Positions 1 through 9,260 are shown, counted from the stretch's first letter. The stretch is 48,249 nucleotides of DNA from Desulfobacca sp. (GCA_028695935.1 JAQVHY010000005.1:1-48249); one strand, 5' to 3'. The notes: generated by a model from the sequence alone, not told the origin. Numbers and translations: made by a program.

Positions 1-2813
1 CGTTGATTGAGATTTTGACCCTGACTCGGGTATTGAAGATCGAGGGTAAACCTGGAGACTTTCAGGTAGTCTTAAGCCGTCGGCCGCGTTACGTGGATAT
101 CAGCAAATGTTCCGGCTGTGGGGAATGCACCCGGGTCTGCCCCCGGAAAATCCCTGACCCCTATAATCTCGGCCTGAGCTCCACCAAGGCGATCCATGTG
201 CCCTTCCCCCAGGCGGTGCCGTTAGCGGCCTATATCATCCCCGAAGCCTGTCGTTATTTTCAGGGCAAGAAATGCGAAGCCTGTGTAAAAGTGTGTCAAG
301 CCGATGCCATCGATCTTCAGCAAACCGCGCAAATGATGGTCCGGCCCTTTGGGTTAATCATTATGGCTACCGGGGTCGCTGCGGCTCCGGCCCATAATTT
401 CCCCGGATATGAAAATCCTGATGTGGTAACCAGCGAGGAGTTTGAGCGCCTCCTGAGCGCCACCGGTCCTAATGCCGGCAAGTTATTTCGGCCCTCCGAT
501 CAGACCCCTCCCCGCCGCATCGCCTTTATCCAATGCGTAGGTTCGCGGGACCCCCGGCAAGGGGTGGCCTATTGCTCGGCAGTGTGTTGCATGGCCAGCC
601 TGAAAGAGGCGCTGGTGGCCAAAGAAATCAGCCCCGGGGAGGTTGAGGCGACCGTTTTTTATATGGATCTGCGGACTCATGGCAAGGGCTTTGAACGTTA
701 TCTCCAGCAGGCCCAAGACCACGGGGTTAAATTAGTCCGCTCCCGGGTGACCGCGGTGCATCCCCAGAGCGGCGGTGGCGTAAAGCTCCGCTATACTGAC
801 GCTTACGGGCAACCGCAGGCCGATTCATTTGACCTGGCGGTGCTGGCCATCGGCCTGAGGCCCAAAGACAGCTTTAAACAGTGGGCGGGCCAGCTCGGGA
901 TAGATTTAGATGAATACGGCTTTGTCAAGACTGCAACCTTAGTGCCGATCTGCACGGCGCGAGAAGGAGTTTTGATTTGCGGCACCGCCCGCGAACCCAT
1001 GGATATTCCGGAAGCGGTTACCTCGGCCAGTGCCACCGCGGCTGCGGCCTCACAGTTTCTGACCATCAGTGCGCGGATTCACCCGGCCCAGATCAAAATG
1101 CCGGAACCCGGCCAAGTTGCCGACTATCCGCCGCGCATCGGGGTTTTTCTCTGCCATTGCGGAACCAATATTGCCAAAGTTATCGATATCTCAAAATTAG
1201 CTGCGGCAGTCTGGGAGCTGCCCGGGGTTGTCCATGTGGAAGACAACCTGTTTACCTGTTCGGTGGATTCCACCAAGCGGATGACCGAAACCATCAAGGA
1301 TTTAGGACTCAATCGAGTCGTGGTGGCGGCCTGTACGCCTCGCACGCATGAAGTGGTGTTTCGCGAAGTGCTGGCCGAGGCTGGTCTCAATCCGGGCTAT
1401 TTCGCCTTTGCCAATATCCGCGAACAATGCTCCTGGGTGCATCATGATGATCGGGAAGCAGCCCTGGCTAAGGCCAAGCATATCGTTGCCATGGCAGTGG
1501 GTCGGGCCTGGGTGCTGACACCGATTCACCCGCAAGGCTTTCCAGTCAATCCCCAGGCCTTAGTCCTGGGGGGTGGGGTTGCCGGCATGAGCGCCGCCCT
1601 TACCCTTGCCGATCAGGGTTTTCAGACCTATTTAATCGAGCGCGACCGACAATTAGGCGGACTGGCGCGGCAGTTACATTTCACGCTAGAGGGTGATAAT
1701 CCCCAAAAGTTTCTCCAGGAACTAAGAACCGAGGTCTATCGCCACCCCAATATAGAGGTCTTGACTCAGACGGAAGCGGTCCAGGTCACTGGCCATGCTG
1801 GTCAGTTTCAAACCTTGATTAATCAGCAAAGTTCTGCTGGACCGCAGCAACGCTGGCTAGACCATGGGGTCATCATCGTCGCCACCGGGGGCCGACCCTT
1901 TGATCCTCAGGGGCGTTATCTCTACGGCACCGATCCCCGGATTCTCACCCAACTGGAGCTGGAGGCGAGAATTAAGTCCAAAGAGCCGGATTTGGACAAA
2001 GTTCGACAGGTGGTGATGATCCAGTGCGTCGGTTCCCGGGAGCCGGAACACCCTTATTGCAGCCGGATCTGTTGTGCCGAAGCCCTGAAAAACGCCATCC
2101 TGCTCAAAAAGCGCTATCCGCTAATCGCCGTCACCGTGCTTTATCGAGATCTACGGGCCTATGGGTTACGGGAAGTCTACTACCAGCAAGCCAAACAACT
2201 GGGGGTGGAGTTTATTCCTTTTGAACCGGAACGCTCCCCGCATTTAACGGTGACCAAACGGCGACAGTTAAAAGTCGGAGTCTGGGATGAGCTCTTGGAA
2301 CAAGAAGTGAGACTGGAAGCGGACCTGGTGGTATTAAGTACCGGAATCGAACCCGCGGCCGGCAGTGACCGAGTATCTCGATTACTGGGAGTGTCCCAAA
2401 CTTTGGAAGGCTTTTTCCTGGAGGCCCATCAAAAGTTACGCCCGGTCGATGCCGTTAGCGAAGGGATTTTCTTGTGCGGCCTGGCCCATTATCCCAAAAC
2501 GATAGGAGAAAGTGTAGCTCAGGCCCAAGCTGCAGCCATTCGCGCCTCCCGTATTCTATTTCAGATTGAACTGTTCAGCGGCGAGATGGCCGCGGCGATT
2601 GCTCCGGGCAAATGTAGCCACTGCCTGCATTGTCTGGAAGTCTGTCCTTTTGGAGCGGTAAGCCTAAAAACCTCCGGCCTACCCGAAGTCCAAACCGAAG
2701 TCTGTCAAGGCTGCGGCATCTGCGCGGCGGAATGTCCAGCCGAGGCCATCCAGATGAGTCGCGTTTCTGACGCCGAAATAGAGGCCCAAATAGAAGCGGC
2801 TCTACTGCCTTAA
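1..2813 (+). CDS. hdrA: HdrA-like FAD/iron-sulfur protein, 5'-truncated by window edge
   Basis: Flavin- and iron-sulfur-containing electron-transfer protein of the heterodisulfide reductase A family, expected in a soluble Hdr-type complex. The first complete codon is at base 3. The visible product (936 residues) begins where the complete HdrA at 21377 has its residue ~79, so roughly 80 N-terminal residues with the first FAD-binding glycine motif lie outside the window. Visible in order: a ferredoxin motif (C36, C39, C42, C46), a second cluster motif (C83, C91, C94, C98), an IQCVGSRD segment with the HdrA-typical YCSAVCCM, a FLCHCG domain near residue 383, a second FAD-binding GGGVAGMSAA near 520, a repeat of the IQCVGSRE/YCSRICC segment, and two C-terminal ferredoxin motifs near 870 and 901. 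It is therefore a tandem (double) HdrA. Unlike its paralogue it has no GltD-like insertion. A DUF3795 gene follows within 15 bases. The partner proteins must lie upstream, if present. Confidence 0.9.
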   Translation, partial: LIEILTLTRVLKIEGKPGDFQVVLSRRPRYVDISKCSGCGECTRVCPRKIPDPYNLGLSSTKAIHVPFPQAVPLAAYIIPEACRYFQGKKCEACVKVCQADAIDLQQTAQMMVRPFGLIIMATGVAAAPAHNFPGYENPDVVTSEEFERLLSATGPNAGKLFRPSDQTPPRRIAFIQCVGSRDPRQGVAYCSAVCCMASLKEALVAKEISPGEVEATVFYMDLRTHGKGFERYLQQAQDHGVKLVRSRVTAVHPQSGGGVKLRYTDAYGQPQADSFDLAVLAIGLRPKDSFKQWAGQLGIDLDEYGFVKTATLVPICTAREGVLICGTAREPMDIPEAVTSASATAAAASQFLTISARIHPAQIKMPEPGQVADYPPRIGVFLCHCGTNIAKVIDISKLAAAVWELPGVVHVEDNLFTCSVDSTKRMTETIKDLGLNRVVVAACTPRTHEVVFREVLAEAGLNPGYFAFANIREQCSWVHHDDREAALAKAKHIVAMAVGRAWVLTPIHPQGFPVNPQALVLGGGVAGMSAALTLADQGFQTYLIERDRQLGGLARQLHFTLEGDNPQKFLQELRTEVYRHPNIEVLTQTEAVQVTGHAGQFQTLINQQSSAGPQQRWLDHGVIIVATGGRPFDPQGRYLYGTDPRILTQLELEARIKSKEPDLDKVRQVVMIQCVGSREPEHPYCSRICCAEALKNAILLKKRYPLIAVTVLYRDLRAYGLREVYYQQAKQLGVEFIPFEPERSPHLTVTKRRQLKVGVWDELLEQEVRLEADLVVLSTGIEPAAGSDRVSRLLGVSQTLEGFFLEAHQKLRPVDAVSEGIFLCGLAHYPKTIGESVAQAQAAAIRASRILFQIELFSGEMAAAIAPGKCSHCLHCLEVCPFGAVSLKTSGLPEVQTEVCQGCGICAAECPAEAIQMSRVSDAEIEAQIEAALLP

Positions 2814-2825
2814 ACAGGAGTGAGT

Positions 2826-3245
2826 ATGCTCAGAGAAAGTTATTGTGGTCTATGCGACGACTGCCAGTTAGGAAACCGCGATTTTCTGGAAACCGTCTCG
2901 CAGTTAAAGGAATATTTAGATCGTTTCCGGGCCGACTGGTGGATGCACTGTTTTCCCGATGGGGAGGGATTTAGTTTTCCTGAATTTCGCAAAGGAATCA
3001 ACTGGTTTCTATCGCATACCGAATGCCCGGGTTGCAAAGGAGGACGCGGACTGGAAAATTGCCCCATCCGTAGCTGCGCGCGGCAGCGTCATATTGAACA
3101 TTGTTACGAATGTTCAGATCTTAAAGAGTGTAACAGATTCGATCATCTCCTCATTGAATTTCCGGATCTCAAGATCAATCTCCTCCGGCGCCAGTTAAAA
3201 TATAAGGCTTGCCAGTACCACCAACGCCTGGAACAGGCCAAGTAG
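2826..3245 (+). CDS. DUF3795-type cysteine-rich protein
   Basis: Small soluble protein of about 139 residues with many cysteines: C-x2-C-x2-C near the N-terminus (YCGLCDDCQLG), CPGCKGG and CPIRSC in the middle, and CYECSDLKECNRF toward the C-terminus. This matches the DUF3795 family, whose role is unknown; the spacing suggests metal or iron-sulfur binding, which is inference. I chose the ATG at 2826 because AGGAG sits 5 bases upstream; a GTG at 2820 overlaps that ribosome-binding site. It follows the hdrA-like gene closely and is probably co-transcribed with it. Confidence 0.75.
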   Translation: MLRESYCGLCDDCQLGNRDFLETVSQLKEYLDRFRADWWMHCFPDGEGFSFPEFRKGINWFLSHTECPGCKGGRGLENCPIRSCARQRHIEHCYECSDLKECNRFDHLLIEFPDLKINLLRRQLKYKACQYHQRLEQAK

Positions 3246-3315
3246 GTCGGGCAACCTCCCCTTAGAATTTGGGTAATTGATCGTCAATACCTCTAGCCCA
3301 CCACCTCAGATAATT

Positions 3316-4158
3316 TTAATAACTAGAGGGTGGGCTGTGAGGATGAGGTGGTGACGGCCGGGGAGTTCTCTTAGACCCTGGATGGATTACCGAAAATGGC
3401 GCCTGATCCACCGGAGGGAGAATCGTCGCGGGTTTGCCAGGTTCAACTCCGGCCTCTAACGGCGGCGGTGGTTGCACCAGGTTTTCAGGATCGGTATCGT
3501 GGCTCAACTGGAACTCCTGGGTTAGGCGCTGGTAGATGGCCGGAGTAATCGGCTTAACCTGAAAAGCTTTATGGGCCTCACAGATGGCAAAATTCATGGG
3601 TTTCAGGTCGAGCATTTCACCGGTTGTTTTATTCTTTAAGGACAGCGGCTTAGTGGCCTCTAAGAGATAGACCTGATCCCCTGTTGCAATTTCTACCACC
3701 CCATCGGTACCTCGGACGCCAATAATCGTCATCGGAGTTTCAATGGTATAATCCGGCTCTGGGGCCTTATAGAACTTATGGACCACAAACCGCAATTTCC
3801 CGGTCAAAGTGCGCAACAGGCTTTGCCGTTGACCCGTTGCTTCATCTATTAAATATTGAGCGATTTCTAAGGTGGTATTCTCTCCCAAGATCAGCACACT
3901 CTCGTCCTGACACCATAATTTAGCCTTAGATTTGGCCAGGGTGCGGATCTGGTCCCGAGGATATAATTTAGCCCGCAGTTGCGCGGTCTTAAAGCTTTGG
4001 TCAGTAGGGGTTTTTATTTCGGCCTGGCCGGTAAGTGCAATAATCTCGGCCGCTGGTTGTCGATCCTGCGCTGAAACTCCCTGAGCGGCAGTTATGATAA
4101 TAACCAGGCAACTCCATAATACCCGATGCCACCTTAGTCCTTGCCCATGCTCGATCAT
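3316..4158 (-). CDS. Exported FecR-domain protein
   Basis: Predicted periplasmic protein of 280 residues. It begins with a basic stretch and a hydrophobic signal peptide ending near VSAQ (about residue 30). A FecR-like beta domain follows (ALTGQAEIKTP, then LYPRDQIRT, ESVLILGENTTLEI and the FecR-typical ETPMTIIGVRGTDGVVEI near residues 140-160). The tail is proline-rich and low in complexity, ending in runs of P, H and S. FecR domains of this stand-alone kind are usually found in surface or cell-envelope proteins and not in iron-citrate signalling. It starts 38 bases after the TPR/beta-barrel gene on the same strand, and an AAGGA precedes the ATG, so the two form an envelope operon. No sigma factor or FecA-like gene is nearby, so iron sensing is unlikely. 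Confidence 0.8.
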   Translation of the reverse strand: MIEHGQGLRWHRVLWSCLVIIITAAQGVSAQDRQPAAEIIALTGQAEIKTPTDQSFKTAQLRAKLYPRDQIRTLAKSKAKLWCQDESVLILGENTTLEIAQYLIDEATGQRQSLLRTLTGKLRFVVHKFYKAPEPDYTIETPMTIIGVRGTDGVVEIATGDQVYLLEATKPLSLKNKTTGEMLDLKPMNFAICEAHKAFQVKPITPAIYQRLTQEFQLSHDTDPENLVQPPPPLEAGVEPGKPATILPPVDQAPFSVIHPGSKRTPRPSPPHPHSPPSSY

Positions 4159-4196
4159 CGCTTAGTCCTTAGTCCGGTTGACAGGATAACCGCAAA

Positions 4197-5615
4197 TTAG
4201 AAACTGGCCGACATCAACAGTTGATAGATATTACGGTCATACTCGAAATCAGGAATGTTGGAACGCTGGCTGACATGAATATAACCAGCGATTACATCCA
4301 GCCAGGCATTCACCGGACGACGTAACTGGAAATTAACTTCGTAGTAATTATCATGTCGCCGGTAACCAAAAAAGGTATCGTTATTATCGCAGTTGGTACG
4401 GCCATAGGCAAAGGAACCCCAAGCAAAAATTTGGTAAGGGAACATATAGGATAACTCTGTAAGGACCCGATAAGTATTCCCAGACCAGTTCACCCCCTCG
4501 GCCAGTTCCCGCTCCCAAACGCCGCCAATCCGCCAGGCCCCCTTTGCTCCCAGAGCAAGGGTTTGATACAACCCGACCTGATGTAAATAGCCACTGCGCT
4601 TGTAATCCGGGGCCACCTTATAACGGAAACTGCGGTCCTGAAAGAGGTAGGTCAGGTCCCCGGTCAGGATGGGAGTTTCTATTAAACTCAGTCGTAATCC
4701 AGCATTATGAAATTGCGAAAAACGTTCTTCATGCCAAAAGGTCAGATTATAACCATAGGAAGGCTCAATAGTTAAGCGCCCCATGTAATATCTTAAATAA
4801 ATCTCAGCCAAGTTGTCAAAGAAGTTAAACTGATCAAGATTCATATTGATGCCATAATAGCCGGAATAGCGCAGGCCCATAACCATCTGTTCAGTTCGGA
4901 TCGGCCGGTATTCACCCCGCGCCATGATTGGTATCCGCCAGTCTGCCTTATGTTTGTCGGTCGCGAGATATGGTAGGACTGTTTGATCGGGCAGAACCTT
5001 GACGTTGTCATCATATTCAATGCCGGCGGACAGAGTCAGGTCAAAAGGCCGCTCGACCCTGGGACGCGGTGCTTCTAACGCCCTTTCGTAAGCTTTAAAA
5101 GTGGCAGCATACTCCGGAGCCAAAGTGTAACCGGTAGTTAAGGCTGATAAGGCCTCGGTAGGCCGGTCCTTTTGATAAGCACAAAGTCCCAAATAGTAAT
5201 ATACCAGGCCTTCATTGGGGGTCTCAGCTTTGGCCTGCTCCAGCCAACGCCGCGCCTCATCATACTGCCCTAAATAATATAACGTGGCTCCTAAATAAAG
5301 TTTACCGCGGGGAACGCCCGGATCCAGGTTTAGGGCTGCGGTTAAAGCTTCCCGGGCCTGAGAATAGTCGTGTAGCACAAAATTCGTAATACCTAACAGT
5401 AGCTTGATTTCGGCATTTTGCAGGTCAACCGCCTCCGCCTGGAGCAACTGTTCTCGGGCTTCACGATATTGACCGTCAAGGTAAAGTTTGGTGCCCCGAG
5501 CCAGGAGAATCTCCCCCGCTTCTGAAGCCCGGGCCAGAGGGGTTTGCCCCACGTGCCATCCGGAAACCGCCCAAAGGACCAGGAGCAGAACTAAACCTAA
5601 CCTTTGCAGACGCAA
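4197..5615 (-). CDS. TPR-containing outer-membrane beta-barrel protein
   Basis: 472-residue exported protein. A signal peptide (hydrophobic LGLVLLLVLWAVSGW) is followed by about four to five TPR units (roughly residues 32-175, for example DGQYREAREQLLQAEAVDL and LGQYDEARRWLEQAKAETP). The C-terminal ~290 residues are rich in alternating aromatic and polar residues (LRYSGYYGINMNLDQ, RRHDNYYEVNFQL) and end in phenylalanine (LLMSASF), as outer-membrane beta-barrels do. The start is TTG, chosen because AAGGAG lies 8 bases upstream and the signal peptide follows directly. The family resembles surface-lipoprotein-modifier or TPR-porin proteins, but the cargo cannot be read from sequence. It is the first gene of a pair with the FecR-domain gene. 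Confidence 0.78.
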   Translation of the reverse strand: MRLQRLGLVLLLVLWAVSGWHVGQTPLARASEAGEILLARGTKLYLDGQYREAREQLLQAEAVDLQNAEIKLLLGITNFVLHDYSQAREALTAALNLDPGVPRGKLYLGATLYYLGQYDEARRWLEQAKAETPNEGLVYYYLGLCAYQKDRPTEALSALTTGYTLAPEYAATFKAYERALEAPRPRVERPFDLTLSAGIEYDDNVKVLPDQTVLPYLATDKHKADWRIPIMARGEYRPIRTEQMVMGLRYSGYYGINMNLDQFNFFDNLAEIYLRYYMGRLTIEPSYGYNLTFWHEERFSQFHNAGLRLSLIETPILTGDLTYLFQDRSFRYKVAPDYKRSGYLHQVGLYQTLALGAKGAWRIGGVWERELAEGVNWSGNTYRVLTELSYMFPYQIFAWGSFAYGRTNCDNNDTFFGYRRHDNYYEVNFQLRRPVNAWLDVIAGYIHVSQRSNIPDFEYDRNIYQLLMSASF

Positions 5616-5885
5616 GACAAATTCTCCTTATTTTAACTATCCATGATTTAAAGGGCTAATTCCGCTTCCAGATCATGCCAAACCCGAAGTACCAGTTTTA
5701 TTTAGTCGATGCTTCGGGGTAGGAAAACGTCTTTGCTCTTTTAGCACGCGGCCTAGCATAAATCAAGTTTTTTTAAGCTCAGCGCCGGCTTAAATGGACA
5801 AACATACTAACCAGGCATGTTTGGTCTCAAGCCCGGCGCCAAACTCAAAGGTAGGACTGGTTGATGGTTGATGGTTGATCAAACC
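5616..5885. other. Intergenic stretch with short tandem repeat
   Basis: This 270-base gap precedes the TPR/beta-barrel gene. It holds the long imperfect hairpin listed separately and a 7-base tandem repeat (TTGATGG, almost three units) at 5861-5880. No convincing promoter could be assigned, although the TPR gene needs one here or upstream. Confidence 0.5.
5782..5839. repeat. Long imperfect inverted repeat (58-base hairpin)
   Basis: The outer arms are GCGCCGG-CTT on the left and AAGCCCGGCGC on the right, complementary apart from one bulge. The inner arms CAAACAT and ATGTTTG are perfectly complementary. The apex is about 11 bases. There is no U-run after either strand, so it is not a textbook terminator. 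It lies between the small gene at 5886-6101 and the TPR/beta-barrel gene. Confidence 0.6.
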
Positions 5886-6101
5886 CTAACCGGTCTGATT
5901 GTCGAAAAATTCTATCGGTGGCGTGTCATTCGGTGGATTATTGCCCAGAGGCTGATTTAGGTTAGAGCGATGCTGATAAAATTGCTCCAGACGCTGACGG
6001 ATAATCAGCCCTTCTCTACCCATGCGGTCTAGGATATGTTTAGTCAACGGCGAGATTTGGTGATCCCCGACGATCAGCGTGCGTTTGTTCCGCTTTTTCA
6101 A
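5886..6101 (-). CDS. Small hypothetical protein (71 aa)
   Basis: Not recognised. The 71-residue product is basic at the N-terminus (KKRNKRTLIVGDHQ), has a possible helix in the middle (SPLTKHILDRMGREGLIIRQRLEQFYQHR) and a polar, asparagine- and proline-rich tail. It has no signal peptide, membrane segment or cysteine. The start is TTG, supported by a GGAGG five to six bases upstream. That is the main evidence that it is a real gene, together with its isolated position in a region with no competing ORF. It could also be a chance ORF. Confidence 0.45.
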   Translation of the reverse strand: MKKRNKRTLIVGDHQISPLTKHILDRMGREGLIIRQRLEQFYQHRSNLNQPLGNNPPNDTPPIEFFDNQTG

Positions 6102-6528
6102 GGTGCCCTCCAGTTGGCAATATTCTTAAATAGATAGATTATTTTAATTCAAGGATTATGCCAACGGCTAAATAGTTATGGAAAAGCTTTAGACTTCTGG
6201 TCCGCTCCCTGAAAAGTATATACTTTTCCAGGTCGATGCCCAAGCTTTTAAGACCCACCCGTTAGTAAACCGTACCCTTAGACTTACAAAAGCGCCAATG
6301 GTTGAGCCAGAGTCAAATTATAATCAGTTTATCCTGAGTTTGGATTAAAAAAAGTTGAGTCCCTTCGGATTCTGGACCGGTAAAATTTTCCGTTATGGTC
6401 TGTTAAACTATTTGGCCCCCGGTTAAAAAATTTTAATTATTAGCCGCCCCCAGGCCTGCTTAGCTTTAGACCTGGGAACGGCAGGTTTGAGGCTACCTTC
6501 AACCCCGTAAGTCTCAATGCGGGGTGAA
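6102..6528. other. AT-rich intergenic region, 427 bases
   Basis: This lies between the DUF6485 gene and the small 71-aa gene, both on the minus strand. It contains the perfect 18-base palindrome listed separately. It also holds a hairpin with ACCCCG/CGGGGT arms just after the DUF6485 stop (6502-6525) and a CCCAGG/CCTGGG pair near 6450-6475. Neither hairpin has a U-tract. No gene or RNA family was recognised. Confidence 0.5.
6211..6228. promoter_or_regulatory. Perfect 18-base palindrome, possible operator
   Basis: GAAAAGTATATACTTTTC reads identically on both strands with no spacer. A symmetric AT-rich site of this size in an intergenic region is typical of a dimeric-repressor operator. It sits about 110 bases upstream of the 71-aa gene. 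No regulator gene is adjacent, so the binding protein is unknown. Confidence 0.4.
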
Positions 6529-6732
6529 TCATTTCTGTTGCTGGAGTCTTAGGAAGCGAGCGATAGAACGATCATAGGTGCGCTCCACTTCATCTGGAAA
6601 GAAACAGGCCGGGAGTTCGCCTAACTGGCGGTGATAGTGAAGACATTCGCAGCAAATGCCTTTACGTTCGCAAGGCTCATACGTGCAATTACAATACTTC
6701 AGGTTGTTTTCCCGATTAATACATTCTTTCAT
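6529..6732 (-). CDS. DUF6485 small cysteine-rich protein
   Basis: 67-residue protein matching the DUF6485 family by its sequence pattern. It begins [21 protein letters not shown], continues with [14 protein letters not shown], and ends with a conserved [22 protein letters not shown] segment. It has eight cysteines, which suggests a metal site; the function is unknown. Its ATG overlaps the glgA stop codon (ATGA), and AGGAG lies six bases upstream within glgA. It is therefore translationally coupled to glgA and is the last gene of that operon. Confidence 0.8.
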   Translation of the reverse strand: MKECINRENNLKYCNCTYEPCERKGICCECLHYHRQLGELPACFFPDEVERTYDRSIARFLRLQQQK

Positions 6733-8216
6733 AAGGCTCTCCTGATTTCTGTGGTTTTGCGCTTCAAAGTCTGGTGATAGAGTTCCAGATAGGCCCGGGC
6801 CGAGGTCTCCCAGGAAAAATCCTGGGCCATGGCATTTTGCATCAGTTTACTCCATAACGATTTATTCTGATAGGCCTTGATGGCTGATTGCAGGGCCGCC
6901 AAGAAGGCTTCCGGGCTATACTCCTCAAACTGAAAGCCGGTGCCGGTCCCCTTGGCTAAATCTACCGGCTCAACCGTATCCACCAGACCCCCGGTAGCTC
7001 GGACGACCGGGATGGTGCCATACTTCATGGAATAGATCTGATTAAGTCCACAAGGTTCATACCGGGAGGGCATGAGAAACAGATCCGCTCCGGCTTCGAT
7101 AAGGTGGGCCAAGGTGTTATCATAGGCAATTTTAACCCCTAATTTACCGGGGTATTTTTGGGCCTCCTGAGTAAGGAGTTGATGATACTTTTCCTCTCCG
7201 GTGCCTAAAATGACCAGAGTAACCTCCTGAGCCAGCAATTCGGGGAGGACTGCGGCCACCAGATCAAAGCCTTTCTGGTCCGCCAAGCGGGAGATCATGC
7301 CCAGCACGGGGGCCGCAGCTAATTTGCTATCCAGTCCGAATTTTTCCATCAGGGCCTGTTTGTTCTTAGCCTTGCCGGCCAAACTCTGAGGATGGTAATT
7401 GGCTACCAACAGCGGATCGGTGGCCGGATCCCAATTGCTATAATCGACGCCATTGACAATGCCGGTAAGTACTGCGGCCCGGGATTGCAATACCCCTTCT
7501 AGGCCATAGCCAAACTCGGGCGTTTGAATCTCCCGGCTGTACTGGCTACTGACCGTCGTGATGGTATCGGCAAACATGATGCCGCCCTTTAATAAATTGA
7601 TGCTATCGTAATATTCCAGGCCATCAATAGAAAACAGCGACCAGTCCAGGCCCAGTAAGGGGAATTTGGCGCGGTCAAACAGTCCTTGATAGGCCAGATT
7701 GTGAATGGTAAAAACCGAGGCGCTGTCGGCCACCGGGGCCAACCAGGACCAGTCAGTTTTCATATACACCGGGACCAGAGCCGACTGCCAGTCATGACAA
7801 TGGATGATATCTGGTTTAAGGTCGAGGGCCATACAGATCGGTAGGAGGCTGCGAGCCAGAAAGGTATAACGCTCTAAATTGTCGAAATAATCTCCCCGCG
7901 AGGTTCCATATAACTGACTGCGTTCGTAAAACTCATCCCGTTCCACAAAATAGAAGGGTACTCCTCCGGAGGTAGCCGTAAACAGATTAAACTCCAAGAG
8001 GTTCGGACCCAAATTAGCCTTTAAGTTTTCGGCTACTAACGACAAGGAATGATCTCCTTGTTTGATCATGCCATACAGCGGCATGATCACTTGCAGCTTC
8101 AAACCCTGTCTCTGCAAGGCTAAGGGTAAAGTTCCAGCCACATCGGCCAAGCCGCCAGTCTTGGCAAAGGGCACGGCTTCCGGGGTAACAAACAACACGG
8201 TCAACTCTTTGGTCAT
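6729..8216 (-). CDS. glgA: Glycogen synthase (GT5 family)
   Basis: Cytosolic glycosyltransferase that extends alpha-1,4-glucan chains from a nucleotide-glucose donor. The 495-residue length is typical for bacterial GlgA. The N-terminal domain has the donor-binding KTGGLADV motif (residues 19-26) and an [13 protein letters not shown] segment. The C-terminal domain has [18 protein letters not shown] with the catalytic glutamate near residue 385, followed by [14 protein letters not shown] lies 9 bases before the ATG. No other glycogen genes (glgB, glgC, glgP) are nearby. It sits between a NYN-domain gene and a DUF6485 gene in one operon, so its regulation may be tied to those genes. Donor preference (ADP- or UDP-glucose) cannot be fixed from sequence alone. 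Confidence 0.95.
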   Translation of the reverse strand: MTKELTVLFVTPEAVPFAKTGGLADVAGTLPLALQRQGLKLQVIMPLYGMIKQGDHSLSLVAENLKANLGPNLLEFNLFTATSGGVPFYFVERDEFYERSQLYGTSRGDYFDNLERYTFLARSLLPICMALDLKPDIIHCHDWQSALVPVYMKTDWSWLAPVADSASVFTIHNLAYQGLFDRAKFPLLGLDWSLFSIDGLEYYDSINLLKGGIMFADTITTVSSQYSREIQTPEFGYGLEGVLQSRAAVLTGIVNGVDYSNWDPATDPLLVANYHPQSLAGKAKNKQALMEKFGLDSKLAAAPVLGMISRLADQKGFDLVAAVLPELLAQEVTLVILGTGEEKYHQLLTQEAQKYPGKLGVKIAYDNTLAHLIEAGADLFLMPSRYEPCGLNQIYSMKYGTIPVVRATGGLVDTVEPVDLAKGTGTGFQFEEYSPEAFLAALQSAIKAYQNKSLWSKLMQNAMAQDFSWETSARAYLELYHQTLKRKTTEIRRAL

Positions 8217-8261
8217 CTAGTCTTTCTCCTATGCTTAAGTTGGACGATCAGGAAACTTAAC

Positions 8262-9083
8262 TTAAGAATGATATTGATAAACCAGGATGATGTCAGAGGC
8301 AATCAGTCCCTTTTCCCCTTCCACCAGGGTAAATTCAAAAATGTGATCCCGACTGGGCAGGTCCTCGGGATAAACCCCGGCGGGTAGATCCTTTTCCATA
8401 AAAAAGACCGAGGTATAAGGCGAGTCTTCCTGCCGGGTATCAGTAACCCAGAGCTTGCCTAAGCTATGGATAAAACGTAAAAAACCATACGCCTTGTCAG
8501 GAAGATACTTGGTACAAACCCCCCGTACCCGGCTGCCCGCCTCGCCCCAGCGGGGGCCACTGGGCTGGGGCGGTTGGGTGGGCGACAGGCCAGGAATCAG
8601 ATAGCCGGAGACAAACAGGTCGACCTCGCGGCGCAAGTTAGCAGAAACATTGGAAAAGGCCACCAATTCCACCCGACAGCCTTTATTTTGCACCATAGTA
8701 ACGACATTACAGAAATCACCGTCACCGGTAAGCAGATAAACCACATCCAATCGGTCCGATTGGGAAATAATATCCAGGGCCATATCCATATCGGCGTTGG
8801 CCTTGCCATAGGTCCGGCCAGCATCATCGGTAAACCAGCGGATCGGCTTTTCAATGACTTTAAAACCCAGGTCGCGCAGGGTAGAAATAAAATTGAGGGT
8901 GGTCTTATAATTGGGATCTGAGCTAGCCCGTTCCTCATCCAGGGCAACATAAGCATTAAGACGGACAACTTCATCCCCGTTGCGGCTGGCAAATCTCCTC
9001 ATCACCTCATACCGCATGCCATAGCCACCATTACGAACAATATTCATGGAATCGACATAAACTCCTACTCTATTATTGGCCAT
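8262..9083 (-). CDS. NYN-domain (LabA/DUF88) protein with C-terminal cold-shock-like domain
   Basis: 273 residues. The N-terminal NYN/PIN-like domain (about 1-165) has the expected acidic residues: D11 in VGVYVDSMNI, the aspartates of KANADMDMALDI near residues 92-104, and the TGDGDF motif near 120. These would hold a metal for RNA cleavage. After a proline-rich linker (SPTQPPQPSGP), the last ~85 residues resemble a cold-shock OB fold (GVCTKYLPDKAYGFLRFI, then SVFFMEKDLP and FEFTLVEGEKGLIASDI). This points to an RNA-binding nuclease, although LabA-type proteins mostly lack tested substrates. It is 45 bases upstream of glgA on the same strand and likely leads that operon. Confidence 0.82.
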   Translation of the reverse strand: MANNRVGVYVDSMNIVRNGGYGMRYEVMRRFASRNGDEVVRLNAYVALDEERASSDPNYKTTLNFISTLRDLGFKVIEKPIRWFTDDAGRTYGKANADMDMALDIISQSDRLDVVYLLTGDGDFCNVVTMVQNKGCRVELVAFSNVSANLRREVDLFVSGYLIPGLSPTQPPQPSGPRWGEAGSRVRGVCTKYLPDKAYGFLRFIHSLGKLWVTDTRQEDSPYTSVFFMEKDLPAGVYPEDLPSRDHIFEFTLVEGEKGLIASDIILVYQYHS

Positions 9084-9260
9084 AAATTCTTAACCTCTAA
9101 ACTTTCTGAACTTTTCCTTTAATCATTTACCTAAGTTTTTGCTAATCTAGTGATTTGTTTATCATCTTGCGCAACAGGCTGTCAAAGTCTTTTTACCCCC
9201 TGGTGGTCCCAACCCGTCGGGCCAAGTATGCCCCGGTCTTTAGATAATCAGCTTTAACCC

